Part shown: piece after piece, positions 7,955 through 15,981 of the stretch
How the letters are laid out: each line of letters begins with the position of its first letter
Position numbering within the stretch: the first letter of the stretch is position 1
NCBI GenBank assembly: GCA_024274785.1
Contig: JAJSAM010000038.1
Span: 1-64,000 of the forward strand
Direction of reading: 5' to 3'
From: Planctomycetota bacterium
GTDB taxonomy: Bacteria > Planctomycetota > JAJSAM01
Length of the DNA: 64,000 nucleotides
Translations under genes and position numbers: made by a program
Notes under the pieces: generated by a model
The model's database searches: none
Seen by the model: only the letters and a program-made list of their open reading frames with translations
Told to the model about the DNA's origin: nothing

Positions 7955-8839
7955 CTAGCCGCGGACGAAAGGCCTCCCCAGGGCCGCCGGCGGTTCCGCG
8001 GAGCGACCGCGGCGAATCAGGGGCCACACCGCCAGCACCAGCAGCGTCAGCAGGTACGGCATCATCTCACTGAGTTGCGGCGGGATGCCGATCTCCAGTT
8101 CGAGCACGTCCTGTACACCCCGGCCCAGGGCGAACACCAGGCACCCGATCGCCACCGCCACCGGCCGCCACCTGCCGAAAACGAGCGCGGCGAGCGCGAT
8201 GTACCCGCGACCGGCGGACATGTGCTTCGCGAAGGAGCCGGCGGTCATCACCAGAAACACGCCAGCCAGCCCGGCGAGCACTCCCGAGAGCACCACTCCC
8301 GCGAGACGATAACCATGGACGTTGATCCCCACGGCATCCGCCGCTTCCGGGTATTCGCCACAGGCCCGAAGCCGGAGACCGAACCGCGTCCGGTAGAGCA
8401 GAAACCAGACGAGCGGCACGGCGGCGAGGGCGACGACCGCCAGGTGGACGGTGAGGGGAACGCCGAGAAGTTTCAGGCTTCCGAGCTGTGGCGAACTCCC
8501 CTTCGTGCCGTAGACCACCTTGAGCAGGAGGATCGTCCCGGAGGCGGCGAACATATTGACCGCGATGCCGGAGATGACGTGATCGGCGCGAAGGTAAATG
8601 CAGGCCGTTCCGTGCAGCGCCCCGACCAGTGCTCCGGTGAGCACCCCGGCGATGATCCCGAGCAGTGGGCTGCCGGTCCAGAGCGTCACCGCGGCCGCGG
8701 CGAAGGCGCCGAAGAGCATGATGCCCTCGAGGGCGATGTTGACCACGCCCCCGCGCTCGGAGAGCAGCCCGCCGAGCGCGGCGAGCAGCAACGGCGTCGC
8801 GGCGAAGATCGTGGCGGTGAGCACGTCCTGCAAAATCAT
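7955..8839 (-). CDS. ABC transporter permease, NupQ/BMP-type nucleoside importer
   Basis: 294 residues with about eight hydrophobic segments. It belongs to the branched-chain-amino-acid-type permease family used by BMP-family nucleoside importers (NupQ/YufQ). The segment 'LGGLLSERGGVVNIALEGIML' at the N-terminus and 'GLRLRACGEYPEAADAVGINV' in the cytoplasmic loop that contacts the ATPase are characteristic. It is the last gene of a four-gene operon whose members overlap by four bases each. It pairs with the permease encoded upstream as the second half of the membrane channel. A likely substrate class is purine or pyrimidine nucleosides, consistent with deoC about 8 kb away. Confidence 0.87.
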   Translation of the reverse strand: MILQDVLTATIFAATPLLLAALGGLLSERGGVVNIALEGIMLFGAFAAAAVTLWTGSPLLGIIAGVLTGALVGALHGTACIYLRADHVISGIAVNMFAASGTILLLKVVYGTKGSSPQLGSLKLLGVPLTVHLAVVALAAVPLVWFLLYRTRFGLRLRACGEYPEAADAVGINVHGYRLAGVVLSGVLAGLAGVFLVMTAGSFAKHMSAGRGYIALAALVFGRWRPVAVAIGCLVFALGRGVQDVLELEIGIPPQLSEMMPYLLTLLVLAVWPLIRRGRSAEPPAALGRPFVRG

Positions 8840-9885
8840 GCCACACCTCCGGCCGTCCCGGCCCGCGCCTTCCGAAAGGACCCGCGAATCAGTTCCGAAG
8901 CCACGAGCAGGATGATCAGCACTTCAAGCAGCCCGACCGCCTCGCGCGGAATGCCCGCCAGGGCGTCCATGGCGAATGCACCGGAGCGAAGCACTGCGAA
9001 GAACAGCCCGGCGAGGACCACGCCGAGCGGTCGATTCGCACCGAGCAGTGCCACCGCAATCCCGGTGAAACCGTAGCCCGGGGAGAAGCCCTCGATGTAC
9101 GAGTGGTGTACTTCGAGCACCTGCTGCGTTCCGGCGAAGGAAGCGAGTGCGCCGCCGACGAGCATGGAGCCGAGGATCACTCGGCCGGATCGCACGCCCA
9201 CCGACTCCGCGGCCCGGGGGTTCCCGCCTCGCGCGCGCAGCATCAGCCCCGGTTTCGTGCGAAAGAGGACGACCTCCGCGACCACCGCGATCAGCACCGC
9301 GAAGACCAGGGCGACCCCGATTCCGGTTCCGGGGATGGCCTCTCCAAGGCGAATTCCGAGAGGGATCTCCGCGGTCTTCGGCTCCATGCCGGCCATCAGG
9401 CCGAAGCTTTCGACCCGCAGCAACCACATGACCAGCGAGTAGATGATGAAGTTCAGGAGGATGGTGGCGATGACCTCGTGGATCCCGATGCGCGATCGCA
9501 TCCATCCGGCGATGCCGGCGGGGATCATGGCGACCAGCATGGCGATCAGCATGACCAGAGGCATGAGGGCGATCGGCGACAGGTCGGCGAAAACGGTCGC
9601 CGTCACTCCCGCGGCGAAGCCCGCCAGGATGAGCTGGCCTTCCGCCCCGATGTTGAACAGTCCGGCCCGGAACGGAATGGCAACCGCCAGGCCGGTGAAG
9701 ATCAGAGGCACCGCCCCGGCCAGCGTACGGGCGAGGTCATCGCGACTGGCGAAGGCGCCGCGCAGCAGGGCCTTGCCGACGTGATACGGACTCTCCCCGA
9801 AGAGGAGCAGAAGAAGGGAGGCCAGGCCGAGCGCGAGGAGCGCCAGCTGGACCGGTGCCGCGACTTCCCGCAAGAGCCGCTTCAT
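8836..9885 (-). CDS. ABC transporter permease, NupP/BMP-type nucleoside importer
   Basis: 349 residues with multiple membrane spans, partner permease of the NupP/YufP type. Typical features are 'FTGLAVAIPFRAGLFNIGAEGQ' near the N-terminal third and 'LMLRARGGNPRAAESVGVRSGR', the coupling-loop motif matching the one in the sister permease. It forms a heterodimeric channel in the inner membrane with that protein. The start overlaps the stop of the ATPase gene by four bases and its stop overlaps the next start by four, so translation is probably coupled. The N-terminal 'LLREVAAPVQLALLALGLASL' is the first membrane segment. Confidence 0.87.
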   Translation of the reverse strand: MKRLLREVAAPVQLALLALGLASLLLLLFGESPYHVGKALLRGAFASRDDLARTLAGAVPLIFTGLAVAIPFRAGLFNIGAEGQLILAGFAAGVTATVFADLSPIALMPLVMLIAMLVAMIPAGIAGWMRSRIGIHEVIATILLNFIIYSLVMWLLRVESFGLMAGMEPKTAEIPLGIRLGEAIPGTGIGVALVFAVLIAVVAEVVLFRTKPGLMLRARGGNPRAAESVGVRSGRVILGSMLVGGALASFAGTQQVLEVHHSYIEGFSPGYGFTGIAVALLGANRPLGVVLAGLFFAVLRSGAFAMDALAGIPREAVGLLEVLIILLVASELIRGSFRKARAGTAGGVA

Positions 9886-11390
9886 GCGCCGCCTCCCGCC
9901 ATCATCAGGCCCAGTTCCTCCTCGGTCGTCTCCCCGGGATGCACCTCCCCGGCGATGCGCCCCCGCCGGATTACCAGGATCCGGTCGGAGAGGCTCATGA
10001 GTTCCGTCAGGTCCGATGAGACCAGCAGGACTCCGACGCCGCGCGCGGTTGCGGATCGGACCTGCTCAAAGACGATCTCCATGGCCCCCACGTCGAGCCC
10101 CCGGCTCGGTTCCATCAGCAGAATCAGCCGCGCCCCGGAGTCGAACGCGCGGCCGAGCAGCACCTTCTGCTGGTTCCCGCCGGAGAAGGTGGAGACCAGG
10201 AGCCCGGGATCGGAGGGACGAGTGTCCATCCGTTTCAGCGTCGCATCGGCCCGCTGCCGGAGCGCGCACATCCGCATGAACGGCCCCCTGAAAAGCCGCT
10301 CATCGTCCATCAGGCCGAGCGCCAGGTTCTCCTCGACGCTCATGGTGGCGACCAGCCCGCGATCCAGACGATCCTCGGGAACAAACGAGATTCCGGCGCG
10401 GATGCGGGCCGCGGCGTCCCAGCCCAGGAGGTCCGCCCCCTCGAGCACGATCGCACCGGCGGTGAGCGGCCGCAACCCGGCGATCGACTCCATCAACTCG
10501 GTCTGGCCGTTCCCCATGACGCCTCCGATGCCGAGCACCTCCCCGGCCCGGACGGTCAGATCCACCCCGGAGAGCGCGGGCACGCCGCGATCGGAGAGTG
10601 CGCGGGCGCCGGAAACATCGAGCACCGGTTCGCCCGGTTCCGAGCCCCCCCGGACCGCGCTCGGGAGCAGCACCTCCCGACCGACCATGAGCCGCGCCAG
10701 GTCGCCCTCGGTCGCTCCGGCCGCAGCGATGGTCGTCACGCTCCGGCCGCCTCGCATCACGGTGATTCGATCGCTGGCGGCGAGCACCTCCGCCAGCCGG
10801 TGGGAGATGAACAGCACGGTGCGCCCTTCCTTCACCAGGCGGCGCAGGAGTTTGAAGAGATCGCGCGATTCCTGTGGAGTGAGCACCGCGGTCGGTTCGT
10901 CGAGCACGAGAATGCGCGCGCCCCGAAGCAGGGTGCGGAGGATCTCCACTTTCTGGCGTTCGCCCACGGTCAGGGTCTCGACGATCCGGTCCGGGTCGAT
11001 GGAGAAGCCCAGCGTTCCGGCGAGTTCCACCACGCGGTCGCGGACGCCGTCGAGCCCACCGATGAAGCCCGGCTCATCCCCCAGGACGACGTTCTCCAGC
11101 ACCGTGAAGACCGGGACGAGCGTGAAATGCTGGTGCACCATGCCTATTCCGGCAGCGGCGGCATCGGCCGCGGAGGCGAAACTCACTTCCCGCCCCCGTA
11201 CACGAATTGTCCCTTCATCAGGAGGGGTCAGACCGCCCAGCACCCGCATCAGCGTGGTCTTTCCGGCGCCGTTCTCCCCGACCAGGGCATGGATCTCCCC
11301 CACTCTCGCCGCCAAGTCCACGTGGTCGTTCGCGATCACCCCCGGATAGCGCTTGGTGATACCCTCGAGTTCGATCGCCGGCCCGCTCAT
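9882..11390 (-). CDS. ABC transporter ATP-binding protein with two ATPase domains, NupO/sugar-type
   Basis: 502 residues, the normal length for two fused ABC domains of the RbsA/YufO type. The first domain has a Walker A 'GENGAGKTTLMRVL', a signature region 'LTVGERQKVEILR' and a Walker B 'ARILVLDEPTAVL'. The second has a degenerate P-loop 'GVMGNGQTELME', the signature 'FSGGNQQKVLLGR' and 'ARLILLMEPSRGLD', with Met in place of the usual Asp before the catalytic Glu. Such asymmetry is usual in this family, where one site does most of the hydrolysis. It energises the two permeases encoded downstream. It overlaps both neighbours by four bases. Confidence 0.88.
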   Translation of the reverse strand: MSGPAIELEGITKRYPGVIANDHVDLAARVGEIHALVGENGAGKTTLMRVLGGLTPPDEGTIRVRGREVSFASAADAAAAGIGMVHQHFTLVPVFTVLENVVLGDEPGFIGGLDGVRDRVVELAGTLGFSIDPDRIVETLTVGERQKVEILRTLLRGARILVLDEPTAVLTPQESRDLFKLLRRLVKEGRTVLFISHRLAEVLAASDRITVMRGGRSVTTIAAAGATEGDLARLMVGREVLLPSAVRGGSEPGEPVLDVSGARALSDRGVPALSGVDLTVRAGEVLGIGGVMGNGQTELMESIAGLRPLTAGAIVLEGADLLGWDAAARIRAGISFVPEDRLDRGLVATMSVEENLALGLMDDERLFRGPFMRMCALRQRADATLKRMDTRPSDPGLLVSTFSGGNQQKVLLGRAFDSGARLILLMEPSRGLDVGAMEIVFEQVRSATARGVGVLLVSSDLTELMSLSDRILVIRRGRIAGEVHPGETTEEELGLMMAGGGA

Positions 11391-12388
11391 TCAAACTCCC
11401 CCGGCAGGTCCGGGGTGACCACGATCTCGCCCGAGACGATCTTCGCGGAGATCTCCTCGATCCGAGCTTTCATCGCCTCGGTCAACAGGGCCGCGTTGTA
11501 CTTGTCGAGCGCCCATCCGATCATTCCCTCCGCAATGCCCACGTCGAGGATCCCGCAGGACATCTCACCCCCGGCGATGTCGCCGCTGCTGCGATACACG
11601 GCCTCATCCACGTGCTTGACCATCGAGGTCAGCACGCTGCCCGGAGCCATGTGGTTCTGATTGGCATCCACTCCGATCGCATAGAAACCCTCTTCCGAGG
11701 CGGCCCGAATCACGCCGTTCCCGGTCGCCCCCGCCGCCTGGTAGATCACGTCGGCGCCCTGCCGGTGCTGGGCCAGGGCCTTCTCCTTCCCCTTCACCGG
11801 GTCGTTGAACGAACCGGCCCAGGATTTGAGGATCCTGATGTCCGGACGCACATATCGAGCGCCTTTGACGTATCCCGCGAGGAATTTGCGCAGCAGGTCG
11901 ACCTCGATGCCACCCACAAAACCGATCGTGCCGGTCTTGCTCTTCAGCGCCGCGAGCGCCCCGACCAGGAAGGAACCCTCATGCTCCCGGAAAGAGTAGG
12001 AACGGACGTTTTCGCAATCGGAGAGGTTGTCGATCAGCAGGAACTTCGTCTCCGGGTAGTGCGGGGCGACCTTGTCGAGCTTGGATTTCATGAGGAAGCC
12101 GACGGCGACGACGAGGTCGTAGCCTTCCCGGGCGTAGAGCTCGAGGTATTTCTCGTCTTCCGCGTGGTCAGCGGGCTCCCCGACGATACCCTCCACACCG
12201 AACTCGGTGATGGCGCGCTTGAGCCCGGCAAAAGCCAGGTCGTTGAAGGATCCATCCCCGAGCCCACCGACCGAGAGCACCACCGCCACCCGGGCCGGCA
12301 CGTCCTTCCGGGCCGCTTCCTCCTTCCCCGCGCGTATCGCGGAGAGTGCGAGCGCCAGCACGACGACGACAACTGTAATCCTGGTCAT
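11387..12388 (-). CDS. BMP family substrate-binding protein
   Basis: 333 residues of the basic membrane protein (BmpA/PnrA/Nbp) family of periplasmic nucleoside-binding proteins. The N-terminus is a signal sequence ('ITVVVVVLALALSAIRA'), without an obvious lipobox Cys. The opening of the mature part, 'RVAVVLSVGGLGDGSFNDLAFAGL', is the family hallmark, and later come 'KTGTIGFVGGIEVDLLRKF', 'QGADVIYQAAGATGNGV' and 'GVDANQNHMAPG'. It captures the ligand and delivers it to the permease pair. It is the first gene of the importer operon. A copy of repeat family B lies about 100 bp upstream. Confidence 0.87.
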   Translation of the reverse strand: MTRITVVVVVLALALSAIRAGKEEAARKDVPARVAVVLSVGGLGDGSFNDLAFAGLKRAITEFGVEGIVGEPADHAEDEKYLELYAREGYDLVVAVGFLMKSKLDKVAPHYPETKFLLIDNLSDCENVRSYSFREHEGSFLVGALAALKSKTGTIGFVGGIEVDLLRKFLAGYVKGARYVRPDIRILKSWAGSFNDPVKGKEKALAQHRQGADVIYQAAGATGNGVIRAASEEGFYAIGVDANQNHMAPGSVLTSMVKHVDEAVYRSSGDIAGGEMSCGILDVGIAEGMIGWALDKYNAALLTEAMKARIEEISAKIVSGEIVVTPDLPGEFE

Positions 12389-12485
12389 GAGGAGCGAACC
12401 TAGTCCGGCAAGGGAGAGTCGTCAACAAGGGCGTGAAATTCGGGGGGAGGGGGTGATCGAAGCCACGTGCGGAGGATCGGCCTTC

Positions 12486-12646
12486 GGGCTCGGCTGGGAA
12501 CAAGTGCGCCAGGTGGACCGGGTGCCCGCTGCGCCCGAGAAAGCAAGGCGCGAGGAGGCCGCAACCTACCTGGCTCAACCGACGAGCAACAAGGCGCAGC
12601 GGGATGCAGCGGCCCTCGAATGCAGCAGTTGTTTCCAGACGGGCCC
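12486..12646 (-). repeat. Repeat family B, copy 1 (long imperfect hairpin)
   Basis: A 161-bp element, oriented on the minus strand to match the other two copies. Its ends are imperfect inverted repeats: plus-strand GGGCTCGGCTGGGAACAA at 12486 and GTTTCCAGACGGGCCC ending at 12646. The core shared with the copies at 41235 and 43846 includes TCGAGGGCCGCTGCATCCC, then TTGCTCGTCGGTTGA and CCTCCTCGCGCCTTG (minus strand). The whole unit can fold into one long stem. It lies between bmpA (-) and the prepilin operon (+). There is no coding potential. It may be a MITE-like or REP-like element or a structured RNA. Confidence 0.7.
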
Positions 12647-12908
12647 TCTGTCCCGACCATGCCGGGCCCACCGAGCGTAACGCGAGAACTCGAGAGGTGC
12701 CGGTGCAAAGGACACGCAAGAGGGACAGGGACCGGGAAAACCGTCGTCCGGGAACGCCCACTTCCCGAACGCGGAGCATCGACCCGATCGCCTCTTGTCC
12801 CGGGTGGTCTCCCGGGCCTCCGTGACCTCTCGTGGTGCTCCGCATTCAGAATCGGCTCAAGCATCCTCCCGCTCCCACCCGATACGGGTATGCAGCGGAA
12901 AAGGAAGT
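12647..12908. other. Non-coding stretch upstream of the riboswitch
   Basis: No gene is seen. The segment contains a weak inverted repeat, with arms CGAGAGGT near 12692 and ACCTCTCG near 12819, and several smaller GC-rich inverted repeats (for example CCCGGG blocks) between them. It presumably also holds the promoter for the riboswitch-led prepilin operon, but I could not identify convincing -35/-10 boxes. Confidence 0.4.
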
Positions 12909-13001
12909 CGGACCCGAAATGGCAAACCGGTCGAAAGGCCGGGACGCAAAGCCAAGGGCCTTCGCCCCCCCGCGGGGCATGGCAGCCGGTTGCCGAAGTC
13001 C
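12909..13001 (+). ncRNA. c-di-GMP-I (GEMM-I) riboswitch
   Basis: The conserved core is present in order. GGCAAACC starts at 12921. A P2 stem is capped by a GAAA tetraloop (CCGGTCGAAAGGCCGG). GGGACGCAAAGCC spans 12941-12953 and contains the A that stacks between the ligand bases. A second arm carries the tetraloop receptor and ends GGCAGCCGGTTGCCG. The base immediately before GCAAACC, which decides ligand class, is G, so c-di-GMP is expected and not cGAMP (A in that variant). A short P1 can form from GGAC near 12909 and GTCC near 12998. It lies about 45 bases before the first prepilin gene. Downstream, CTCCG (13009-13013) can pair with CGGAG of the ribosome site (13035-13039), which suggests control of translation. 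Confidence 0.88.
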
Positions 13002-13045
13002 TTAGCAACTCCGCGTCCCCGCTTCGACACTGCTCGGAGGCGATC

Positions 13046-13546
13046 GTGCACGATCGGAAACGCGACGCGAGAGAAGCCGGCTTCACCATCCTCGAAGCGG
13101 CCGTATCCCTGACCCTCCTCGCTGTGGCCCTGCTTGCCCTGTGGGGCACGCTCATGTACTGCTCCCGAAGCAACATCGCCGCGGAGCAGCGAATGAAGGC
13201 ACTGAACGCGGCGCAGGCCAAGATCGAGGAATTGAAGTCCGTCCCGTTCGAAAGCCTGATCAACGAATTAGGCCCGGGCGGCAACAGCGGAGACACCTTT
13301 GCGGTGGCCACCCTCGACGCGGACCAGGCAACCGCCAGCGGAAGGATCGCCTTCTTCGTCGACGAGACCGACTCGCAGGGTGAAGTACTGGGCTTCCCCC
13401 TCGACCTGAACGGAGACGGAGACGCATTGGACGTGGACGTCAGCGACGGCTTCGAAATCATGCCGGTGAGGATCACGGTCCGCTGGAACGGAGTGCTCGG
13501 CGAGCAGCGGGTCGATCTCCGCTCTTTCCTCAGGAAGGAGAACTGA
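13046..13546 (+). CDS. Prepilin-type N-terminal cleavage protein (PilV/GspI-like minor pilin)
   Basis: 166 residues starting at GTG 13046, six bases after CGGAGG. The type III signal is clear: a basic leader, then 'EAGFTILEA' with cleavage after Gly12, Phe at +1 and Glu at +5, followed by about 20 hydrophobic residues ('VSLTLLAVALLALWGTLMY'). The rest is a soluble domain with 'AAQAKIEELKSVPFESL', common in PilV/GspI-type minor pilins, and a Ca-binding-like 'DLNGDGDALDVDV' segment. It is the first gene behind the c-di-GMP riboswitch. The start codon lies within a perfect palindrome CGATCGTGCACGATCG (13041-13056), which could form a small hairpin over the start. It would be processed by PilD and assembled in the envelope. 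Confidence 0.82.
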   Translation: MHDRKRDAREAGFTILEAAVSLTLLAVALLALWGTLMYCSRSNIAAEQRMKALNAAQAKIEELKSVPFESLINELGPGGNSGDTFAVATLDADQATASGRIAFFVDETDSQGEVLGFPLDLNGDGDALDVDVSDGFEIMPVRITVRWNGVLGEQRVDLRSFLRKEN

Positions 13547-13547
13547 C

Positions 13548-14210
13548 ATGAACCGCGAGAGCGGACTCACCCTGGTCGATGTCGTCATCGCCACAGCCAT
13601 CGTACTCATCATCGTCGGTGTGGCCTATCCCGGGTTCAAGACGGCCAACGACACCATCGCCACGAGCGGCCGGCAGGACCGGATGGAGCGCCAGGGAGAC
13701 CGCGCCCTCCGACTGCTCACCGAGGAGGTGCGCTCCGGCTGGATCACCGCACTCACCCCGTCGGGACAAGCTCCTTCTGTCACGATCCGGAGCGTCAGGG
13801 GCGCGGTGAATCTGGCGGACCTCGCGGCAACGGGCACCGTACCCTGGTCCACCGACGAGCGCACCATCCGCTTCCGCCAGGTCGAAACCATCAACGAAAT
13901 GAGCCTGGAGGAGGATGTCAATCGCGACGGGGACTGGAACGACACCTTCGCCCTCGGCGTCCTCGAGTCGGTCGAAACCGTCGGTACCGAAGTCGTCGCA
14001 ACCCCCATCACCGGATCCGCCTCACAGGTGATCCTCGCCCTGCCGAGCTATGCGGGGGACCTGAACGGTGACGGCATCGGAGATCCCCTTTTCGAGGTCG
14101 ACGGGCGGACCCTCGACATCCGCCTCCACCAGATCACGCGCACCGAGGCCGGGCAAATCCTGAAGACGGCGACCAGAAGCAAAATCCACCTGAGAAATCC
14201 ACAGGAGTAA
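13548..14210 (+). CDS. Prepilin-like protein (PilW/GspJ-like)
   Basis: 220 residues, starting one base after the previous stop codon. The N-terminus 'ESGLTLVDVVIATAIVLIIV' is a prepilin signal with cleavage after Gly6. The +5 position is Asp, not the nearly invariant Glu. The soluble part has 'RQGDRALRLLTEEVRSGW', typical of PilW/GspJ-like minor pilins, and two acidic Asn/Asp-rich loops ('DVNRDGDWND', 'DLNGDGIGDP') that look like calcium sites. It is probably an assembly-initiating minor pilin that partners the preceding gene product under c-di-GMP control. Confidence 0.75.
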   Translation: MNRESGLTLVDVVIATAIVLIIVGVAYPGFKTANDTIATSGRQDRMERQGDRALRLLTEEVRSGWITALTPSGQAPSVTIRSVRGAVNLADLAATGTVPWSTDERTIRFRQVETINEMSLEEDVNRDGDWNDTFALGVLESVETVGTEVVATPITGSASQVILALPSYAGDLNGDGIGDPLFEVDGRTLDIRLHQITRTEAGQILKTATRSKIHLRNPQE

Positions 14211-14214
14211 GCTC

Positions 14215-15981
14215 ATGTCTCACCCCGCAGACCTACGACTGCGGGAACGCGGCGCCGCGTTCCTCCTGATCACCATCCTGAGCGTTTCTACCGTCGGCAT
14301 CATCGGGGCCTTCCTGATGAACAGCCTCGACAAGGTCCGCCACACCGAACTGGAGGTGGCCAGGAGAAGCGCCTTCAACGCGGCGGAGTCGGGTTTGAAC
14401 CTGGCGATTTCGCGGGCTTGGGCGCTCTACCGGAATGACAGCGTCACCAATCGCGTCACCACGATGGGCCAGATCATGGAGAATGCCGACAACCTCGCCC
14501 GGGTGGAAGTCCAGGCGATGCGGATCGGCCGCAGCGGAGTCGAAGTCACGGTCGCCAACGTCAGTCAGCCGGGTGCGTCCTACGCCGACCTCAGGTTCGT
14601 CGCCACCGGCAGCAACGACCGATCCAGCCGAAGCATCGAAGCGGTCGTTCGGTTCGGCCACCGGCCCGCGGAGATCTTCGACCACGCCTATTTCATCAAC
14701 AACTTCGGTTGGCTCTGGGGCTCCGGGATTACCGTCAACGGCAGTGTTCGCAGCAACGGGAACTTTTCCACCAGCAACCCCGTCGTCAACGGTGACATCT
14801 ACGCCGCCGAAAACCCGGAACTGGGCGCCACCGGAGCGATCACCGGAAGCAGCCGCGTAAAGACCCTCGATTGGTACAACTCCCACATGCAGCCTGCCGT
14901 TCGCCCGTCGAACCCCTCCGCTCCCCCCGAGGACACCAACGGCAACGGCATCCTCGACCCCGGCGAAGACGTGAACGGCAACGGCAGACTCGATGACTTC
15001 TCGTTCGAGGACGGTTACGGCGGAACTTCGGATCGATCTCCCGGCCTGCAGGCGCTCGACATGCCGCAAATCGGTGACCTCACCATGTACTCCGACCTGG
15101 CCCGCGAACAAGGAGGCACCCTGAAGATCGGCGGCGAGACGATCATCGACGCGGTCCTCGGCGACGACCCGGGAGAGGGCAAAAACCTCGTCCTGATCGG
15201 CACCCCATCCAACCCCATCGTCATCGATGGTCCGGTTGTCGTGCTGAACGACCTGGTGATCAAGGGCACCATCACCGGCCAGGGCTCGATCTACACCGGG
15301 CGCAACGTGCACATCGTCGGCGATATCGAGTACGCGAACCCGCCGAACTGGCCGAAGCCGATGACCGACACCAATGCAACCAGGGCGGCCAACGCCGCCG
15401 CCGACATGGTCGGCTTCGCGGCAAAGGGCTCGATCATTCTCGGCAACTACACGCAGGGCGGCTGGCAGTCCGTCACCCGCCGGTACCAGCAGCCGCCCTT
15501 CACCCAGGCCTACAAGGTCGACCCGACCGACGCGGGCATCGGCTACGTCACGCACCTGAACGGCGACGGAGAGAGCATGTTCGACGGTGACTACCGGGCC
15601 AACGACGGCGGCACCAAGGCCAGTGCCGACCCGGGGGTGCTCGGCACCAACCCCGGACAGGCCTACACGCAGGACGCCACGACCGGCACCAGTCGAAAGT
15701 TCTTCGAGTCGTCCTTCTCCGACACCTTCATCAATGCCGTCTCGGACAGTCAGGTGCAGCACATCGACGGCATCCTCTACACCAATCACCTCCTTTCCGG
15801 AAAGGTGGGTGCGGCGGTGTTCAACGGCACCCTGGTGTCGAGAGACGAAGCCCTCATCTTCAGCGGTTCCATCGACATCAACTACGACATCCGGACCAGG
15901 TTCGGCAGCTACGAGTTCCTGAATGCGTTTCTGCCGCGGGAACCCGATCACCGGATCCTCTACTGGAGCGAGCGCCAGTGA
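14215..15981 (+). CDS. PilX-like large pilus-associated protein
   Basis: 588 residues. The N-terminus 'ERGAAFLLITILSVSTVGI' followed by 'VARRSAFNAAESGLNLAI' is the pattern of PilX-type minor pilins, which often lack a strict prepilin site. After this comes a large beta-rich domain with repeated 'NGSVRSNGNF', 'KGTITGQGSIYTGRNVHIVG' and 'AKGSIILGNYT' strands, as in surface or polymer-like beta-solenoid proteins. Around residues 241-262 are two consecutive calcium-loop motifs ('DTNGNGILDPGED', 'DVNGNGRLDD'). It is much larger than PilX, so it may be a pilus-tip or surface adhesin component. It overlaps the next gene by four bases (GTGA). Specific function is unknown. Confidence 0.65.
   Translation: MSHPADLRLRERGAAFLLITILSVSTVGIIGAFLMNSLDKVRHTELEVARRSAFNAAESGLNLAISRAWALYRNDSVTNRVTTMGQIMENADNLARVEVQAMRIGRSGVEVTVANVSQPGASYADLRFVATGSNDRSSRSIEAVVRFGHRPAEIFDHAYFINNFGWLWGSGITVNGSVRSNGNFSTSNPVVNGDIYAAENPELGATGAITGSSRVKTLDWYNSHMQPAVRPSNPSAPPEDTNGNGILDPGEDVNGNGRLDDFSFEDGYGGTSDRSPGLQALDMPQIGDLTMYSDLAREQGGTLKIGGETIIDAVLGDDPGEGKNLVLIGTPSNPIVIDGPVVVLNDLVIKGTITGQGSIYTGRNVHIVGDIEYANPPNWPKPMTDTNATRAANAAADMVGFAAKGSIILGNYTQGGWQSVTRRYQQPPFTQAYKVDPTDAGIGYVTHLNGDGESMFDGDYRANDGGTKASADPGVLGTNPGQAYTQDATTGTSRKFFESSFSDTFINAVSDSQVQHIDGILYTNHLLSGKVGAAVFNGTLVSRDEALIFSGSIDINYDIRTRFGSYEFLNAFLPREPDHRILYWSERQ

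Noticed and set aside
12915-12998. cGAMP-type GEMM-Ib riboswitch
   Set aside because: The base before GCAAACC is G, which recognises c-di-GMP. The cGAMP variant has A there.
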